Shown: piece by piece, positions 49,823-59,642 of the stretch
How the letters are laid out: each line of letters begins with the position of its first letter
Numbering within the stretch: the stretch's first letter is position 1
Position numbers and translations under genes: made by a program
The notes under the pieces: generated by a model
Seen by the model: only the letters and a program-made list of their open reading frames with translations
Databases searched by the model: none
What the model was told of the DNA's origin: nothing
NCBI RefSeq assembly: GCF_008329715.1
Contig: NZ_VTSR01000006.1
Coordinates: 248,001 to 312,000, forward strand
Reading direction: 5' to 3'
Source: Gimesia chilikensis
GTDB taxonomy: Bacteria; Planctomycetota; Planctomycetia; Planctomycetales; Planctomycetaceae
DNA: 64,000 nt

Positions 49823-50638
49823 ATGTCACCTGCCATTATTGTCGTCCCCTGTTATAACGAAGAGAAACGGTTAGAGATCCTCCAGTTCCGTAAGCATGTC
49901 GCGCGGCACCCGGAGCACTCTTTTCTGTTCGTTAACGATGGCAGTTCTGATCGCACCGCGCTGATCCTGGATGATTTGCATGCTGCTGATCCCGACCACT
50001 TTGACGTTTTACATCTTTCCCACAATCAGGGAAAGGCAGAGGCAGTCCGCCAGGGAATGCAGCAGGCATTGCAAGCTGGTGTGGAATACGCAGGTTTCTG
50101 GGACGCAGATCTTGCTACCCCCCTGGAATTCATTCCGGATTTTGTCGCGCAGCTGGAACAGATGCCTGAACGATCCATGGTTCTGGGTGCCCGCGTCAAA
50201 CTGCTGGGACGGCAGATTGAAAGAAAACAGCTGAGGCATTACCTGGGCCGCATCTTTGCAACTTCGGCGTCTACAGTATTACGACTGCCCATTTATGATA
50301 CACAGTGCGGTGCAAAACTGTTTCGTGTCACGCGGGAAAACCAGAGTCTGTTTGCCACACGTTTTCTCACCAACTGGATCTTCGATGTGGAGTTGCTGGC
50401 AAGGTCGCGGCAGTTGGAGCGGTTCTTTGGATGCCCCAGGCTGGAAGACACCGTCTATGAACTGCCCCTGACCAGTTGGCGGGATGTGGCAGGCTCTAAA
50501 GTGAAGCCTCACGATTTTTTCAAAGCGTTTTTTGAGCTCTGCACCATTTATTGGCGCTATCTGCGTCCTTCTCTGAAATCGCCCTTCACTCAGCTGCCGG
50601 CTCAGGTTGAAACGCAGTCGAAGCGCAAAGCAGCATAA
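49823..50638 (+). CDS. Family 2 glycosyltransferase (dolichyl-phosphate-glucosyltransferase-like)
   Basis: A 271-aa GT-A enzyme without membrane helices. Motifs: IIVVPCYNEEKRL, FLFVNDGSSDRT, HNQGKAEAVRQGM, the metal site DADLATPLEF (DAD), and YDTQCGAKLFR. This is the branch that uses nucleotide sugars and lipid phosphates such as dolichyl or undecaprenyl phosphate. The acceptor cannot be read. It converges with the next gene with 17 bases between. Confidence 0.88.
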   Translation: MSPAIIVVPCYNEEKRLEILQFRKHVARHPEHSFLFVNDGSSDRTALILDDLHAADPDHFDVLHLSHNQGKAEAVRQGMQQALQAGVEYAGFWDADLATPLEFIPDFVAQLEQMPERSMVLGARVKLLGRQIERKQLRHYLGRIFATSASTVLRLPIYDTQCGAKLFRVTRENQSLFATRFLTNWIFDVELLARSRQLERFFGCPRLEDTVYELPLTSWRDVAGSKVKPHDFFKAFFELCTIYWRYLRPSLKSPFTQLPAQVETQSKRKAA

Positions 50639-50655
50639 GCCGCACAAGTCAGAGA

Positions 50656-51069
50656 TCAGTCACTGTGAATATTAAACCACTTTTTACAGTAACTGCACTT
50701 CACATCTCCATGAGGTGAAACGTCCGACTCTTCCCCAATCGGTGCATTGCAGTGCGGGCAGGCATAGCTGCTGCGTTTCTGCTTCTTGCTGGAGGATGGT
50801 TTCCGGATAGCCCTGACCCCGGTCAGACGGCTGCCCCTGGCGGTGAGCGACCTGAAAGCCGTGAAGCCACCGACCATCACAAAGGGGATCGAGATCAAAG
50901 AACCAATGATGCGAAAAAACAAGGGTGGCGAATGGAATCCACCGAAGGGTTGAGACCACAGAAAGGTGATCAGCGTCAGACCAATTCCACCAAAAACACA
51001 GCCAATCACGACCCCGACCAGACGGGCTCCCGGTGAAATATTCTGCTGACGCTCTTCCTGCTCGCTCAT
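50656..51069 (-). CDS. Membrane protein with C-terminal zinc ribbon
   Basis: A 137-aa protein with two membrane helices (LVGVVIGCVFGGIGLTLITFLW; IIGSLISIPFVMVGGFTAF) and a cytoplasmic zinc ribbon CPHC...CSYC near the C-terminus. Family unnamed. It follows the DUF4159 gene by 47 bases on the same strand and could be co-transcribed. Confidence 0.75.
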   Translation of the reverse strand: MSEQEERQQNISPGARLVGVVIGCVFGGIGLTLITFLWSQPFGGFHSPPLFFRIIGSLISIPFVMVGGFTAFRSLTARGSRLTGVRAIRKPSSSKKQKRSSYACPHCNAPIGEESDVSPHGDVKCSYCKKWFNIHSD

Positions 51070-51116
51070 GATTCTCCCTGAATTGTTGCCTCAACTGACG
51101 GTAAGCGGGGTTGAGA

Positions 51117-53585
51117 CTATTCCGCCTCGACTTCCTGTGACATGACTTCCCGATATGCGATATCCTGCAGCAGGGCATAACGGACGATATTCAAAGCCAG
51201 GTTCACTGCATCCTGGGGCACATAACCGGCACAGGCGACCGACGCCTGCTGCTCCAGGGCACAGCTGATATCGTACTTACTATATATTACAGCCAGGTGC
51301 CCATCAATTTCAATTCCTTCAAGCAGCGGTTCAACGACCAGGGTTTCCGCTTTTAGCGGCTGGTTTACATCGTTGACTTCCATCTGGCGACGACGCACGC
51401 GGCGCACGTCATATCCGGTCTGCTCCGAAAACAGAGGGTGATCGACGGGAATGCGTTTTAACTGTTTGGTTGGAAACATTTCCTGCATCAGTTGACGAAA
51501 GCTTTTATCGAAAGGCTGTGCGCCACAACAGGCATCAGCAAAAAGCACCGCGCCATTATCCAAGGCCTGTTTCAGGGTCGACTGTTCCGTTTTAGAGAGG
51601 CTGAACTGGCTTCTGCCATGCATGTACAGCAGCGGGTACTGCATCAGATTAGGATCGCTGGCCGGCAGACTGGGCGTTTTCGTGGAAGCGATCATTCCCG
51701 CATTTTGATTCAGAGCCTTGAGCAGATTAGTCAAAGCCCGTGGTGCCGCATCCCAGGTGCCGTTATGACGGATCTTGGCGATCTGCAGAAAGCCCCGTTC
51801 GACCTGATTCTGCAAACCGTTCTCACTGGCCAGTTCTTCCTGGTCAAGTTTGTTTGGTGGTTCTCGACCTGTCGCATATGCAATCACGTTGGTTCCGATC
51901 CGGACAGCACGCGTGATCATGGAAGTTGCTTTCACCGGCCGATCCTGAGAGGGGAACCGCATCCATTTGTCCCAGAGACAGGCCAGGTCGTCAGGGCAGT
52001 AGATAATGGAAGTCCGGCAGCCGACATCGACTCCATAGAGTTCGACACTATCCGCATCGAGCAGATATTCGCAGCGAAAGACGGGATGTTCAGCCGTCAG
52101 CCGTTTCAGCTGGACTTCCCCCTGCGGATACATTTTTTTGATCAGCTCTCGAAAACCACGATCAAAGCCAGCCCCGTTACAGTTATCAACGGCAAAGATA
52201 AAGCCCCCCTGCTCCACAAACTGTTTGAGCATGTTAACCTCAGGTACTCCAAACTGGGGATCTTCCTGACCACTGATAAACAGCACAGGAGCCTGCCGGA
52301 GAACCTGTACGCCGCCCCCCTGAATCGCCAGGTCGAGATTTACGGTCTGCCAAGTCAGCAGTTTCGGCCAGTCAGGGCGTCCGGAAAGCGCATCGGTCAG
52401 ATTCAGAATATCATTCTGATGATGATTCCAGTTTGGAATGGTTCCCGGCTGCAGTTTTACCTGTCCCTCGGTTTTGTACTCCAGCTTATTGATCAAGACC
52501 GGGGCCAGGCCTTTGGAGAGAAAGAGCAGAACAAAGCTGGTTCCCAATACGGGATCGGATTCCAACTGGCCGGCACCACGCCATGAGCCATCCCGCACCG
52601 ACTGTCTCTGAGTCAGAAATGCGGCCCCTTCCCGATACCAGTCATGTTTGCCAAAGAAGCGGGTACCGCTCAAGCGTCCCGCACGTTCCAGACCATACAG
52701 ATAATAAAGCAGCCAGGAGTTGACTCCCGGATTGGTCCCCACGGAAAAATGGGTGGTCATCCAGTGAATGGCCCGTTCGATTGATTTGTCTTCTTCTTTT
52801 TGATCACAGCAGACAGGAGTACCATCGGGATTCAGTTCCAGGTCGTCTCCCAGCATCGAATTGACGATCACCATGGTAGCGATCCCCGCGACGGTCATAC
52901 TGCCTCGACTCGCCCCGGCGTTGGACTGATAGCCCCAGCCTCCATCGCCACTTTGCTGTGTAGACCAATACTGTTTGATGAGTTTCCAGGTCTTCTGGCT
53001 GACTGGTACCCCCGCATGCACGGCATCCCGCAGAGCGAGTACCGCGTATTGACTGTTACTACGATCGGCAACTCCAGCTCCTCCAATGGCCATCCCGGGT
53101 CCGTAACTCCAGCCTCCCGCATCAGGCCCGGTCGTCACCTGACTTTTCTCAAGTCGCGCCACCAGGGACTGAATCAGAGGTAAATCCCGTTTGCCATCTT
53201 TAGCGGCTGCCAGCGCCATAATCATCAGGCTGGTCTGGTAGGTTCCCCTGGGTTCCGGGGCGCGGAGGGTTCTGAGGTATTTGAGACCACGCTGGACGGG
53301 CTCATCATCAGCAGTCATGCCACAGTTGATGATGGCCATCAGAGCCAGACAGCTGACGCCGGGAGTATAATTCTTCCCCGGACCGGACCAGGAACCATCG
53401 CCCTGCTGTTCCTGCAGCAGAAAGGCTTTTCCACGCTCGATGGATTCCAGTACCGCCTTGGCTGACAATTCCTGTCCCTGCGCAAAAACAGCTCTGCTGG
53501 AGAACAACATGAGGGAAATGCATAGGACTGCTGTTAACGTCCAGCGCAACGCCCGATACGCTCTACGATAATGCGGAAAATCCAT
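51117..53585 (-). CDS. Secreted DUF4159 protein with prenyltransferase-like repeat domain
   Basis: An 822-aa protein. After the signal peptide (VLCISLMLFSSRAVFAQG) comes an alpha/alpha barrel-type repeat domain with QGDGSWSG, GGWSYGPGM, GDGGWGYQSN and DGSWRGAG motifs like squalene-cyclase/prenyltransferase repeats. The C-terminal half contains two related DUF4159-like domains: LFISGQEDPQFGVPE...GGFIFAVDNCNGAGFDRGF and LLYMHGRSQFSLSKTE...GAVLFADACCGAQPFDKSF. Active-site Asp residues of true cyclases are not evident. Function unknown. Confidence 0.82.
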   Translation of the reverse strand: MDFPHYRRAYRALRWTLTAVLCISLMLFSSRAVFAQGQELSAKAVLESIERGKAFLLQEQQGDGSWSGPGKNYTPGVSCLALMAIINCGMTADDEPVQRGLKYLRTLRAPEPRGTYQTSLMIMALAAAKDGKRDLPLIQSLVARLEKSQVTTGPDAGGWSYGPGMAIGGAGVADRSNSQYAVLALRDAVHAGVPVSQKTWKLIKQYWSTQQSGDGGWGYQSNAGASRGSMTVAGIATMVIVNSMLGDDLELNPDGTPVCCDQKEEDKSIERAIHWMTTHFSVGTNPGVNSWLLYYLYGLERAGRLSGTRFFGKHDWYREGAAFLTQRQSVRDGSWRGAGQLESDPVLGTSFVLLFLSKGLAPVLINKLEYKTEGQVKLQPGTIPNWNHHQNDILNLTDALSGRPDWPKLLTWQTVNLDLAIQGGGVQVLRQAPVLFISGQEDPQFGVPEVNMLKQFVEQGGFIFAVDNCNGAGFDRGFRELIKKMYPQGEVQLKRLTAEHPVFRCEYLLDADSVELYGVDVGCRTSIIYCPDDLACLWDKWMRFPSQDRPVKATSMITRAVRIGTNVIAYATGREPPNKLDQEELASENGLQNQVERGFLQIAKIRHNGTWDAAPRALTNLLKALNQNAGMIASTKTPSLPASDPNLMQYPLLYMHGRSQFSLSKTEQSTLKQALDNGAVLFADACCGAQPFDKSFRQLMQEMFPTKQLKRIPVDHPLFSEQTGYDVRRVRRRQMEVNDVNQPLKAETLVVEPLLEGIEIDGHLAVIYSKYDISCALEQQASVACAGYVPQDAVNLALNIVRYALLQDIAYREVMSQEVEAE

Positions 53586-53931
53586 TACGTTTCACTTTCG
53601 ATTCCGAAGTTCATCACTGGTTCAGAGCCTGCGCAGCCCCTTCTCTCCAGAACTGTGTCCGGAAACTGATTTGTTTAAATATTATGCATTCTTACCAGAT
53701 ATTTTACCTATTCCAGATGAATTGTTTGATTTTTCACCCGTCTCGCTGATTGTATCATATTTGCGTTCGCAAGTCAGCGGGTCTCTGTTTCTCTCGGGAT
53801 TGAAGATGGCTATAATTACCAAGACTGACTGCGTATTTTCACACGGACTGAAGGCTGTCCGCATTGATGATCGATGCCGGTCAGCCTTTTGAGTCAGTCA
53901 GGCCTGAACCACGAGACAGAATGGAAATCCC
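53586..53931. other. Divergent intergenic region upstream of MoxR gene
   Basis: About 345 AT-rich bases between divergent genes. A 73-codon frame at 53671-53892 has no ribosome site or family-like sequence and is not called. Confidence 0.4.
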
Positions 53932-54948
53932 TTGGCTACCGAAAAACGCGACTTTGACGAATTTCTGGAGAAACTCAAACGTCACCATGACGTGATGGTG
54001 GACGAACTGCATAAGGTCGTGATCGGCCAGGATGATGTGATCGAGCAGATCCTTGCAGCCATTTTCACAGGGGGGCACTGTCTGCTGGTCGGGGTTCCTG
54101 GACTCGCTAAAACCCTGCTGGTAAGTACCATTGCCCGCATTCTGGATTGTGATTTCAAACGAATCCAGTTTACCCCCGACCTGATGCCTTCAGACATTAC
54201 CGGTACCAACGTGCTGGAAGAGGAAGAATCGGGCCGTCGCTCGTTCCGATTTGTCCAGGGCCCTGTATTTACCAACATTCTGCTGGCTGATGAAATCAAC
54301 CGAACTCCGCCTAAGACACAGGCTGCCTTACTGCAGTCGATGCAGGAGCGGGAAGTGACGGTGGGGCAGACCACCTATGATCTGCCGGAACCGTTTTTTG
54401 TGATCGCCACCCAGAACCCGATCGAACAGGAAGGAACTTACCCCCTCCCGGAAGCACAGCTCGACCGATTCATGTTTAACATCAAGGTGGAGTATCCGAA
54501 CCTGGAAGAGGAAGAACAGATTCTGGCAGCCACCAGCTCCAGCGAGAAACCGGAAATTCGCAAAGTCCTTTCGGCCAAGTCGATTTTATATCTACAGCGG
54601 CAGATCAACATGATCGAAGTCGGCCCGCTGACAATCAATTACGTTACGCGACTGGTCCGTGCGACTCGGCCCAGTGACGGCTCTGCGCCAGCCTTCATCA
54701 AGCAGATGGTTGACTGGGGAGCCGGCCCCCGTGCCGGCCAGTATCTAATCGCGGGAGGCAAAGCCATTGCCGCCATGGACGGTCGTGCGAGCGTCTCATT
54801 GAATGATATTCGTCGCGTGGCGGTCCCCGTACTCCGTCATCGTATTTCCACGAACTTCCAGGCGCAGGCCGAGGGGATGGTCACCGAGGATATCATCGGA
54901 CGTCTGCTGGAAGAAATTCCGGAACCCAACATTCCCAAGTATGAGTGA
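53932..54948 (+). CDS. MoxR family AAA+ ATPase
   Basis: A 338-aa MoxR chaperone-like ATPase. Walker A is GVPGLAKT (54-61), Walker B LLADEINRTPPKTQ, sensor 1 VIATQNPIEQEGTYPLPEAQLDRF. MoxR proteins usually act with a DUF58 and VWA partner in assembly or activation of envelope complexes; no such partner is visible downstream, because the next gene converges after 10 bases. The TTG start is chosen as the only codon giving the full N-terminus; GGAAA lies 7 bases upstream. Confidence 0.92.
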   Translation: MATEKRDFDEFLEKLKRHHDVMVDELHKVVIGQDDVIEQILAAIFTGGHCLLVGVPGLAKTLLVSTIARILDCDFKRIQFTPDLMPSDITGTNVLEEEESGRRSFRFVQGPVFTNILLADEINRTPPKTQAALLQSMQEREVTVGQTTYDLPEPFFVIATQNPIEQEGTYPLPEAQLDRFMFNIKVEYPNLEEEEQILAATSSSEKPEIRKVLSAKSILYLQRQINMIEVGPLTINYVTRLVRATRPSDGSAPAFIKQMVDWGAGPRAGQYLIAGGKAIAAMDGRASVSLNDIRRVAVPVLRHRISTNFQAQAEGMVTEDIIGRLLEEIPEPNIPKYE

Positions 54949-54958
54949 AGCGCGAATT

Positions 54959-56452
54959 TCAGTAGGCAGTCAGCTCTGCAGAATCGTTGAGTTGATGCTG
55001 CAATACCTTCTGGATTTTGGCCCGTAGATTACGAATTTTGATCGGCTGAACGAGAATCCGGGAGCGATCAGTCTTCTTCAGCGTTTTCTTGATCGCGGCA
55101 TTCTTCTCTGACAGAACCAGGATGGCTGCCAGATCCGGATCCATGGCGAGTGCCTGCTTGAAGGCTTCGACACACCCTTCGCCGATGGAATCTTCCATGA
55201 AGACAATGCAGTCGGGGGCATTGTCTTTCACCCGCTGCATGGCCCGATCCAGGTCACTTAAAATCAGGACGCGGTAACCGTGTTTGGTCAGGTAATCCCG
55301 CAAGACATCCTGGTGCTTGGAACGATTCTCGATACACAGGATCGTCGGCGGAGCGATTGCCATTTTCAGATCCTGCTCTGCACTCGCTTTGACATCAGCA
55401 GTTGTCTGTGGTTTCGGTGTCTCTTCCGCTCCACTGAGCTGAGCACGGACTTCCAGGAGATCCTGAACCGCTTCGGTCGCTGTCTGATACCGAACCTGTG
55501 GCAGATAGGCCATCAGTTTTTCCAGAACGTCTACAACGGCTTCAGGCAGATCGGGCTCGATCGTAGTAATCGAAGGAACCTGTGAGTAGCGGGTCGGCCG
55601 CTTACGTTCCTCGATATCTTTCGTGCGTGGGAAAGGAGGCTTACCGCAGAGAAGTTCGTAAAAGATGGTGCCCACAAAATAGAGATCGCTACGGGGGTCA
55701 TTTCGGGGAGCCCCTGTTGACTTTTCCAGCGTCCCGTATTCGACGGCGCGCTGATGCGCTTCACCAGCACCGGCGGCATCATCTTCACCAGCCAGACCAA
55801 AGTCGATCAGCTTGGCCACTCCCTGAATCGACATGAGCACGTTGGTCGCTTTCATGTCGCGGTGCGTGTACCCCAGACGGTTGGCGTACTCCAGCCCTTC
55901 GCAGATATCGATGGTGTAATTGACGGCTTCCAGGGGAGAGAGCTTTTTGCGGATAGTGATAAAGTCCCGCAGATTTCCACCTTCCACAAACTCCATGGTG
56001 AAATAGTGAATATCGTCCTGCACGCCGACATCGAAAATCTCTACGATGTTTTTATGCTTGAATTGCTTGCAGACTTCTGCTTCCCGGCGAAACATTTTTA
56101 TGTTATCGGGATCCTGAGCCCAGCGTTGCCGAAGAACTTTGACGCCAATCATGCGTCCATCTTCCAGAGATTCTGCGCGATAGACGCGGGCAAAACTTCC
56201 GGAGGCGTTCTGGTACATCAGCTTGTTACCGCCCAGAACGAGCCCTTCTAACTCATTGTTTTTCAGTCGACTGGCCTGAAACGAGGTGATCAGGTTTTTG
56301 CGTTCCAGTAACCGAATCAGTTGATCGTCATCAGCTGCTTTGTCCTGAAGTTCCTGCAGGCAGGCGTCCATCTCGTCTGGTTTGACGAGCTTCAGATCAA
56401 TCAGCTGCGCACTGAGTTTCTTTTTGCGCGACTTCTTATTGAAAAAAATCAT
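54959..56452 (-). CDS. Ser/Thr protein kinase fused to a degenerate receiver domain
   Basis: A 497-aa soluble protein. Residues 1-70 are a charged helical region. The kinase domain (about 75-340) has SGSFARVYRA, K105, HRDMKATN (D199, N204) and DFG (D217), so it should be active. The C-terminal part (369-490) is a receiver-like fold (PPTILCIENRSKHQDVLRDYLTKHGYRVLILSD) in which the usual phospho-acceptor Asp is Met419 (flanked by E420, D421) and the conserved Lys is Gln469, so it is probably a non-phosphorylated pseudoreceiver. The kinase lacks a membrane segment. Confidence 0.9.
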   Translation of the reverse strand: MIFFNKKSRKKKLSAQLIDLKLVKPDEMDACLQELQDKAADDDQLIRLLERKNLITSFQASRLKNNELEGLVLGGNKLMYQNASGSFARVYRAESLEDGRMIGVKVLRQRWAQDPDNIKMFRREAEVCKQFKHKNIVEIFDVGVQDDIHYFTMEFVEGGNLRDFITIRKKLSPLEAVNYTIDICEGLEYANRLGYTHRDMKATNVLMSIQGVAKLIDFGLAGEDDAAGAGEAHQRAVEYGTLEKSTGAPRNDPRSDLYFVGTIFYELLCGKPPFPRTKDIEERKRPTRYSQVPSITTIEPDLPEAVVDVLEKLMAYLPQVRYQTATEAVQDLLEVRAQLSGAEETPKPQTTADVKASAEQDLKMAIAPPTILCIENRSKHQDVLRDYLTKHGYRVLILSDLDRAMQRVKDNAPDCIVFMEDSIGEGCVEAFKQALAMDPDLAAILVLSEKNAAIKKTLKKTDRSRILVQPIKIRNLRAKIQKVLQHQLNDSAELTAY

Positions 56453-56824
56453 TCGTAGTCCATGCCCTGTTGATGCACACCAGGCAAAGAATCGTTACTC
56501 AGCAAACAAATAAGTACGGTGGCTACACATGACTGATCGATGTGCCTGCCCAAAACTGGCGAATCAGAAAAATGAATAACTCGTTTGGACTGAGATCCGA
56601 CTACCGGGTACCATCCCAATTAGAATTGCGAGCCCGAAAATAATAATAAAACAAAGGCCCTCAAATAGACACAAAATTCCGTTGATGAAAGTTTGATGTC
56701 TGAAATATGAATATCAAATTATAACATTGGAAATGGCGGAAGGGAATCAGTGAACACGCGAGCAGAAAATTATTTTGACTTTTTCTGAGGTGAAATAAGC
56801 GTATTCGTTTTAAGCAGCACAATT
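56453..56824. other. AT-rich intergenic region between nagA and the kinase gene
   Basis: About 370 bases downstream of nagA and upstream of the kinase (both minus). It probably contains the kinase promoter. No clear terminator, repeat or short gene was seen. Confidence 0.4.
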
Positions 56825-57991
56825 TCAGGAATTGACGAGCAGTGTGCCGTATTTGACGGAACCGCAGGATAGAACGGTCTGGATATTCATCCGGGATCCC
56901 GCTCCTTCGTAGTGGAAGAGAATCAGATCGGCCCGGGAACCGACTTCCAGCTTGATTTCTTCAAACCCAAGCAGTCGAGCAGGGTTCAAGCCAGCCATGT
57001 CGAGAGATTCCTGCAGAGTGATTCCAGCCATGTCGATGGCGGTGGTGACGCAGGTATCGGTCTCCAGACCGGAGCCGGCGAGTAACTGCCGCTGACCGGC
57101 GATGACGATTGGGCCATCTTCTAGGACTTCCATCTTAACGGAACCTTCATCGTAGATTCCGGGGGGAGACCCGGCCAGACCTGAGGCGTCGCAGGTAATT
57201 ACGACATTCTCGACACCTTTGGTTTTGATAATGGTTCTGACCACACTGGCGGGCAGGTGATGTCCGTCTGTGATGATGCTGGCCATCAGGCGCGGTTCAC
57301 CCAGCTGCTCCCAGATGTAATTCGGGTGGCGACGCAGGGTTCCATGTGCGCCATTGCCCAGGTGAGTACTCAGGCGAGCCCCTGCATCAACGGCTTCGGT
57401 AATCTGTTCGGGTTCTGCAGCAGTATGCCCAATGGAGACAACAACCCCTGAGGCAACGGCTTTTTTGATAAAGGGGATGGCGTTATCGACTTCAGGAGCC
57501 AGTGTAATCAGACGAATGCGATTTCCGGAAATCTCCTGCAGGCGGCTGAATTCATCCCAGTCGGCAGGGCGAACCTGATCCAGAGGATGAGCACCACGGG
57601 GTCCCTGGATCGGCGAAATGAAGGGACCTTCCAGATGACAACCGGGAACCATCTGCTCCACCCAGTCGTTTTCTTCACACGCCTGACGAATGGCAGAGAA
57701 GCCGCTGACGTAGTCTTCGTAGGAACTCGTAATCAGTGTGGGACAGAGACGGGTGATGCCGTACTGGTAATGTTTCTCCATCACCTGGCAGACTTCATCC
57801 GAAGTCAGACCTGGTTTGTTGAACCAGATACCACCGTGGCCATTGATCTGCAAATCAAACATTGATGGAGCAATGAAAGGCAGTCCGGCTGCTTCTGAAT
57901 CAGGCAGCAGCTCAATCGAAGAGATCTTGTTTCCCTTGATCTTCACACTGACAGCCTCAAATGTATCGTATCTTCGTCCGACTAACTCCAT
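56825..57991 (-). CDS. nagA: N-acetylglucosamine-6-phosphate deacetylase
   Basis: Amidohydrolase of amino-sugar catabolism and wall recycling, 388 aa. Motifs: PSMFDLQINGHGG near the N-terminus, PGCHLEGPFISP, SIGHTAAEPEQI, THLGNGAHGTLRRHP and ITDGHHLP. Metal ligands are in HLEGPF and GHT/TH. The ATG at 57991 is preferred to a TTG at 57994, with GAGG 7 bases upstream. No glucosamine-6-phosphate deaminase lies nearby. Confidence 0.92.
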   Translation of the reverse strand: MELVGRRYDTFEAVSVKIKGNKISSIELLPDSEAAGLPFIAPSMFDLQINGHGGIWFNKPGLTSDEVCQVMEKHYQYGITRLCPTLITSSYEDYVSGFSAIRQACEENDWVEQMVPGCHLEGPFISPIQGPRGAHPLDQVRPADWDEFSRLQEISGNRIRLITLAPEVDNAIPFIKKAVASGVVVSIGHTAAEPEQITEAVDAGARLSTHLGNGAHGTLRRHPNYIWEQLGEPRLMASIITDGHHLPASVVRTIIKTKGVENVVITCDASGLAGSPPGIYDEGSVKMEVLEDGPIVIAGQRQLLAGSGLETDTCVTTAIDMAGITLQESLDMAGLNPARLLGFEEIKLEVGSRADLILFHYEGAGSRMNIQTVLSCGSVKYGTLLVNS

Positions 57992-58306
57992 CAATTGCCT
58001 CGAGCTCTAAAACAATTTGTAAAAGAAAATATTGGGTTCACGAATGAGCGGCTAGCTAAGGTTTATTTAAACTTAGAAAGTATAAGAAATGCACCTCAAT
58101 GTCAAAAAAAGAATTTTCTCAACACTGCCTTATACCATGAAATTCATGCAATTTACAGTGCGAGAATCTATGTTTATGTATCGCAGGAAAATTCTATGTA
58201 TTTTTTGAGGGAAACGGGTGTTTTACCGCGCCTGAATGAGTAGAATTGATAGTAAAAATTATATTTGTTCAGTAATTCAACACCCGTAGGGGAACTGAGT
58301 GCCTTC
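57992..58306. other. AT-rich divergent intergenic region
   Basis: About 315 AT-rich bases between nagA and the radical SAM gene. Promoters of both should be here but none is clear. An 82-codon frame at 57995-58243 has no support. Confidence 0.4.
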
Positions 58307-59608
58307 ATGTATCTGAAAATGGCCAAACGCGTCTTAATGGAAACAGACAAAAGACTTGTCTGGAAACTGGCTTACAATTTCGGTTTCAAAGGCGCCCTCT
58401 CGGTTCACAAACATAAAAAACGCCTGAAACGCGGTGAGTTCTTCCCCCCCTTCCTCTATGTCTCGGTAATTAACAGCTGCAACCTGCGTTGCCAGGGCTG
58501 CTGGGTCGATGTCGCCGCCAAACAGGAAAAGATAGATGTCGAGGCGATGTCAAAGCTGATCGGCGAAGCCAAAGAAATGGGGAACTCCTTCTTCGGCATC
58601 CTGGGGGGTGAGCCCTTCATGCATCCTCAGTTGCTGGAAATTCTGGAACGTCACCCCGACTGCTACTTCCAGATTTTCACGAACGGACAGTTCATTACCG
58701 ACGAGATCGCAAAGAAGCTGCGAAAACTCGGCAACGCGACTCCGCTGATCAGCGTTGAAGGGAACGAGATCATCAGCAATGAGCGTCGCGGGCGGAGCGA
58801 TGTCTACAACAAAACGATGCAGGGAATTCAGAACTGCCTGAATAACAAACTGCTCACCGGTGTCTGCACCAGCTTATGCAAGTCGAACATTGATGACCTG
58901 CTGACTGAAGAATGGGTCGACAAGCTGATTGACATGGGGGTCATGTATACCTGGTACCACATTTACCGTGTCGCCGGCCCCGATCCGAACCCGGAACTGG
59001 CGCTCTCTCCGGAAGAGCAGTTGCGAGCCCGCAAATTCGTTGTGGATATTCGGGCCCGTAAACCGATTGGAGTGATCGACGCCTACTTTGATCACGATGG
59101 AACCGCACTCTGTCCGGCAGCGACCGGCCTCAGCCATCACATCAATCCCTGGGGCGATATTGAACCTTGCCCCGTGATTCAGTTCGCCACTGATTCCATC
59201 CACGATGAATCCAAAACACTGAAAGAAAAATTCGTGCAGTCGGAGTTCCTCAAAGACTTCCGACATGTCGTTCAGCAGAACACGCGTGGCTGTATCATTC
59301 TGGAGCGGCCCGATCTGCTCGAAGATCTGGTTAAAAAGCATGGTGCCAAAGATTCCACATTCCGGAAACAGGCGATGCAGGAACTACAGAATCTGGAAAC
59401 GCGCACTTCCCAATATTCACCCGGGAATGAAGTTCCCGAGAAGAGTTGGGTCTACCGCATTGCCAAGAAATTCTTCTTCAACGATTTCGGCGTCTACCAG
59501 GGAACGGACCATAGCCAGACTGCAGCTCCCGGAATCCTGGCGAATCGCAGTGAGTCAACCACTCCCGGAAATCCTCCCGATTTCATTCCCCTGGAAGCGT
59601 TGAAATAA
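58307..59608 (+). CDS. Radical SAM protein with SPASM-like C-terminal cysteines
   Basis: A 433-aa radical SAM protein. The 4Fe-4S motif is CNLRCQGCW (C58, C62, C65), with GILGGEPFMHPQLLEIL and FTNGQFITDEIAKKL following. The C-terminal part holds CPAATGLSHHINPWGDIEPCPV and NTRGCIIL, which may bind a second cluster. The N-terminus MAKRVLMETDKRLVWKLAYNFGFKG is typical of this planctomycete group. Substrate unknown. A TTG at 58265 lacks a ribosome site; the ATG at 58307 is preferred. Confidence 0.88.
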   Translation: MYLKMAKRVLMETDKRLVWKLAYNFGFKGALSVHKHKKRLKRGEFFPPFLYVSVINSCNLRCQGCWVDVAAKQEKIDVEAMSKLIGEAKEMGNSFFGILGGEPFMHPQLLEILERHPDCYFQIFTNGQFITDEIAKKLRKLGNATPLISVEGNEIISNERRGRSDVYNKTMQGIQNCLNNKLLTGVCTSLCKSNIDDLLTEEWVDKLIDMGVMYTWYHIYRVAGPDPNPELALSPEEQLRARKFVVDIRARKPIGVIDAYFDHDGTALCPAATGLSHHINPWGDIEPCPVIQFATDSIHDESKTLKEKFVQSEFLKDFRHVVQQNTRGCIILERPDLLEDLVKKHGAKDSTFRKQAMQELQNLETRTSQYSPGNEVPEKSWVYRIAKKFFFNDFGVYQGTDHSQTAAPGILANRSESTTPGNPPDFIPLEALK

Positions 59609-59642
59609 CAGCATTCTTTGATCGGCTTACCCTGCGGGAAGC

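Noticed and set aside
53671-53892. 73-codon frame upstream of the MoxR gene
   Set aside because: Lies in AT-rich promoter DNA without a ribosome site; overlaps the expected MoxR promoter.
57995-58243. 82-codon frame upstream of the radical SAM gene
   Set aside because: TTG start without ribosome site in AT-rich DNA; no family resemblance.
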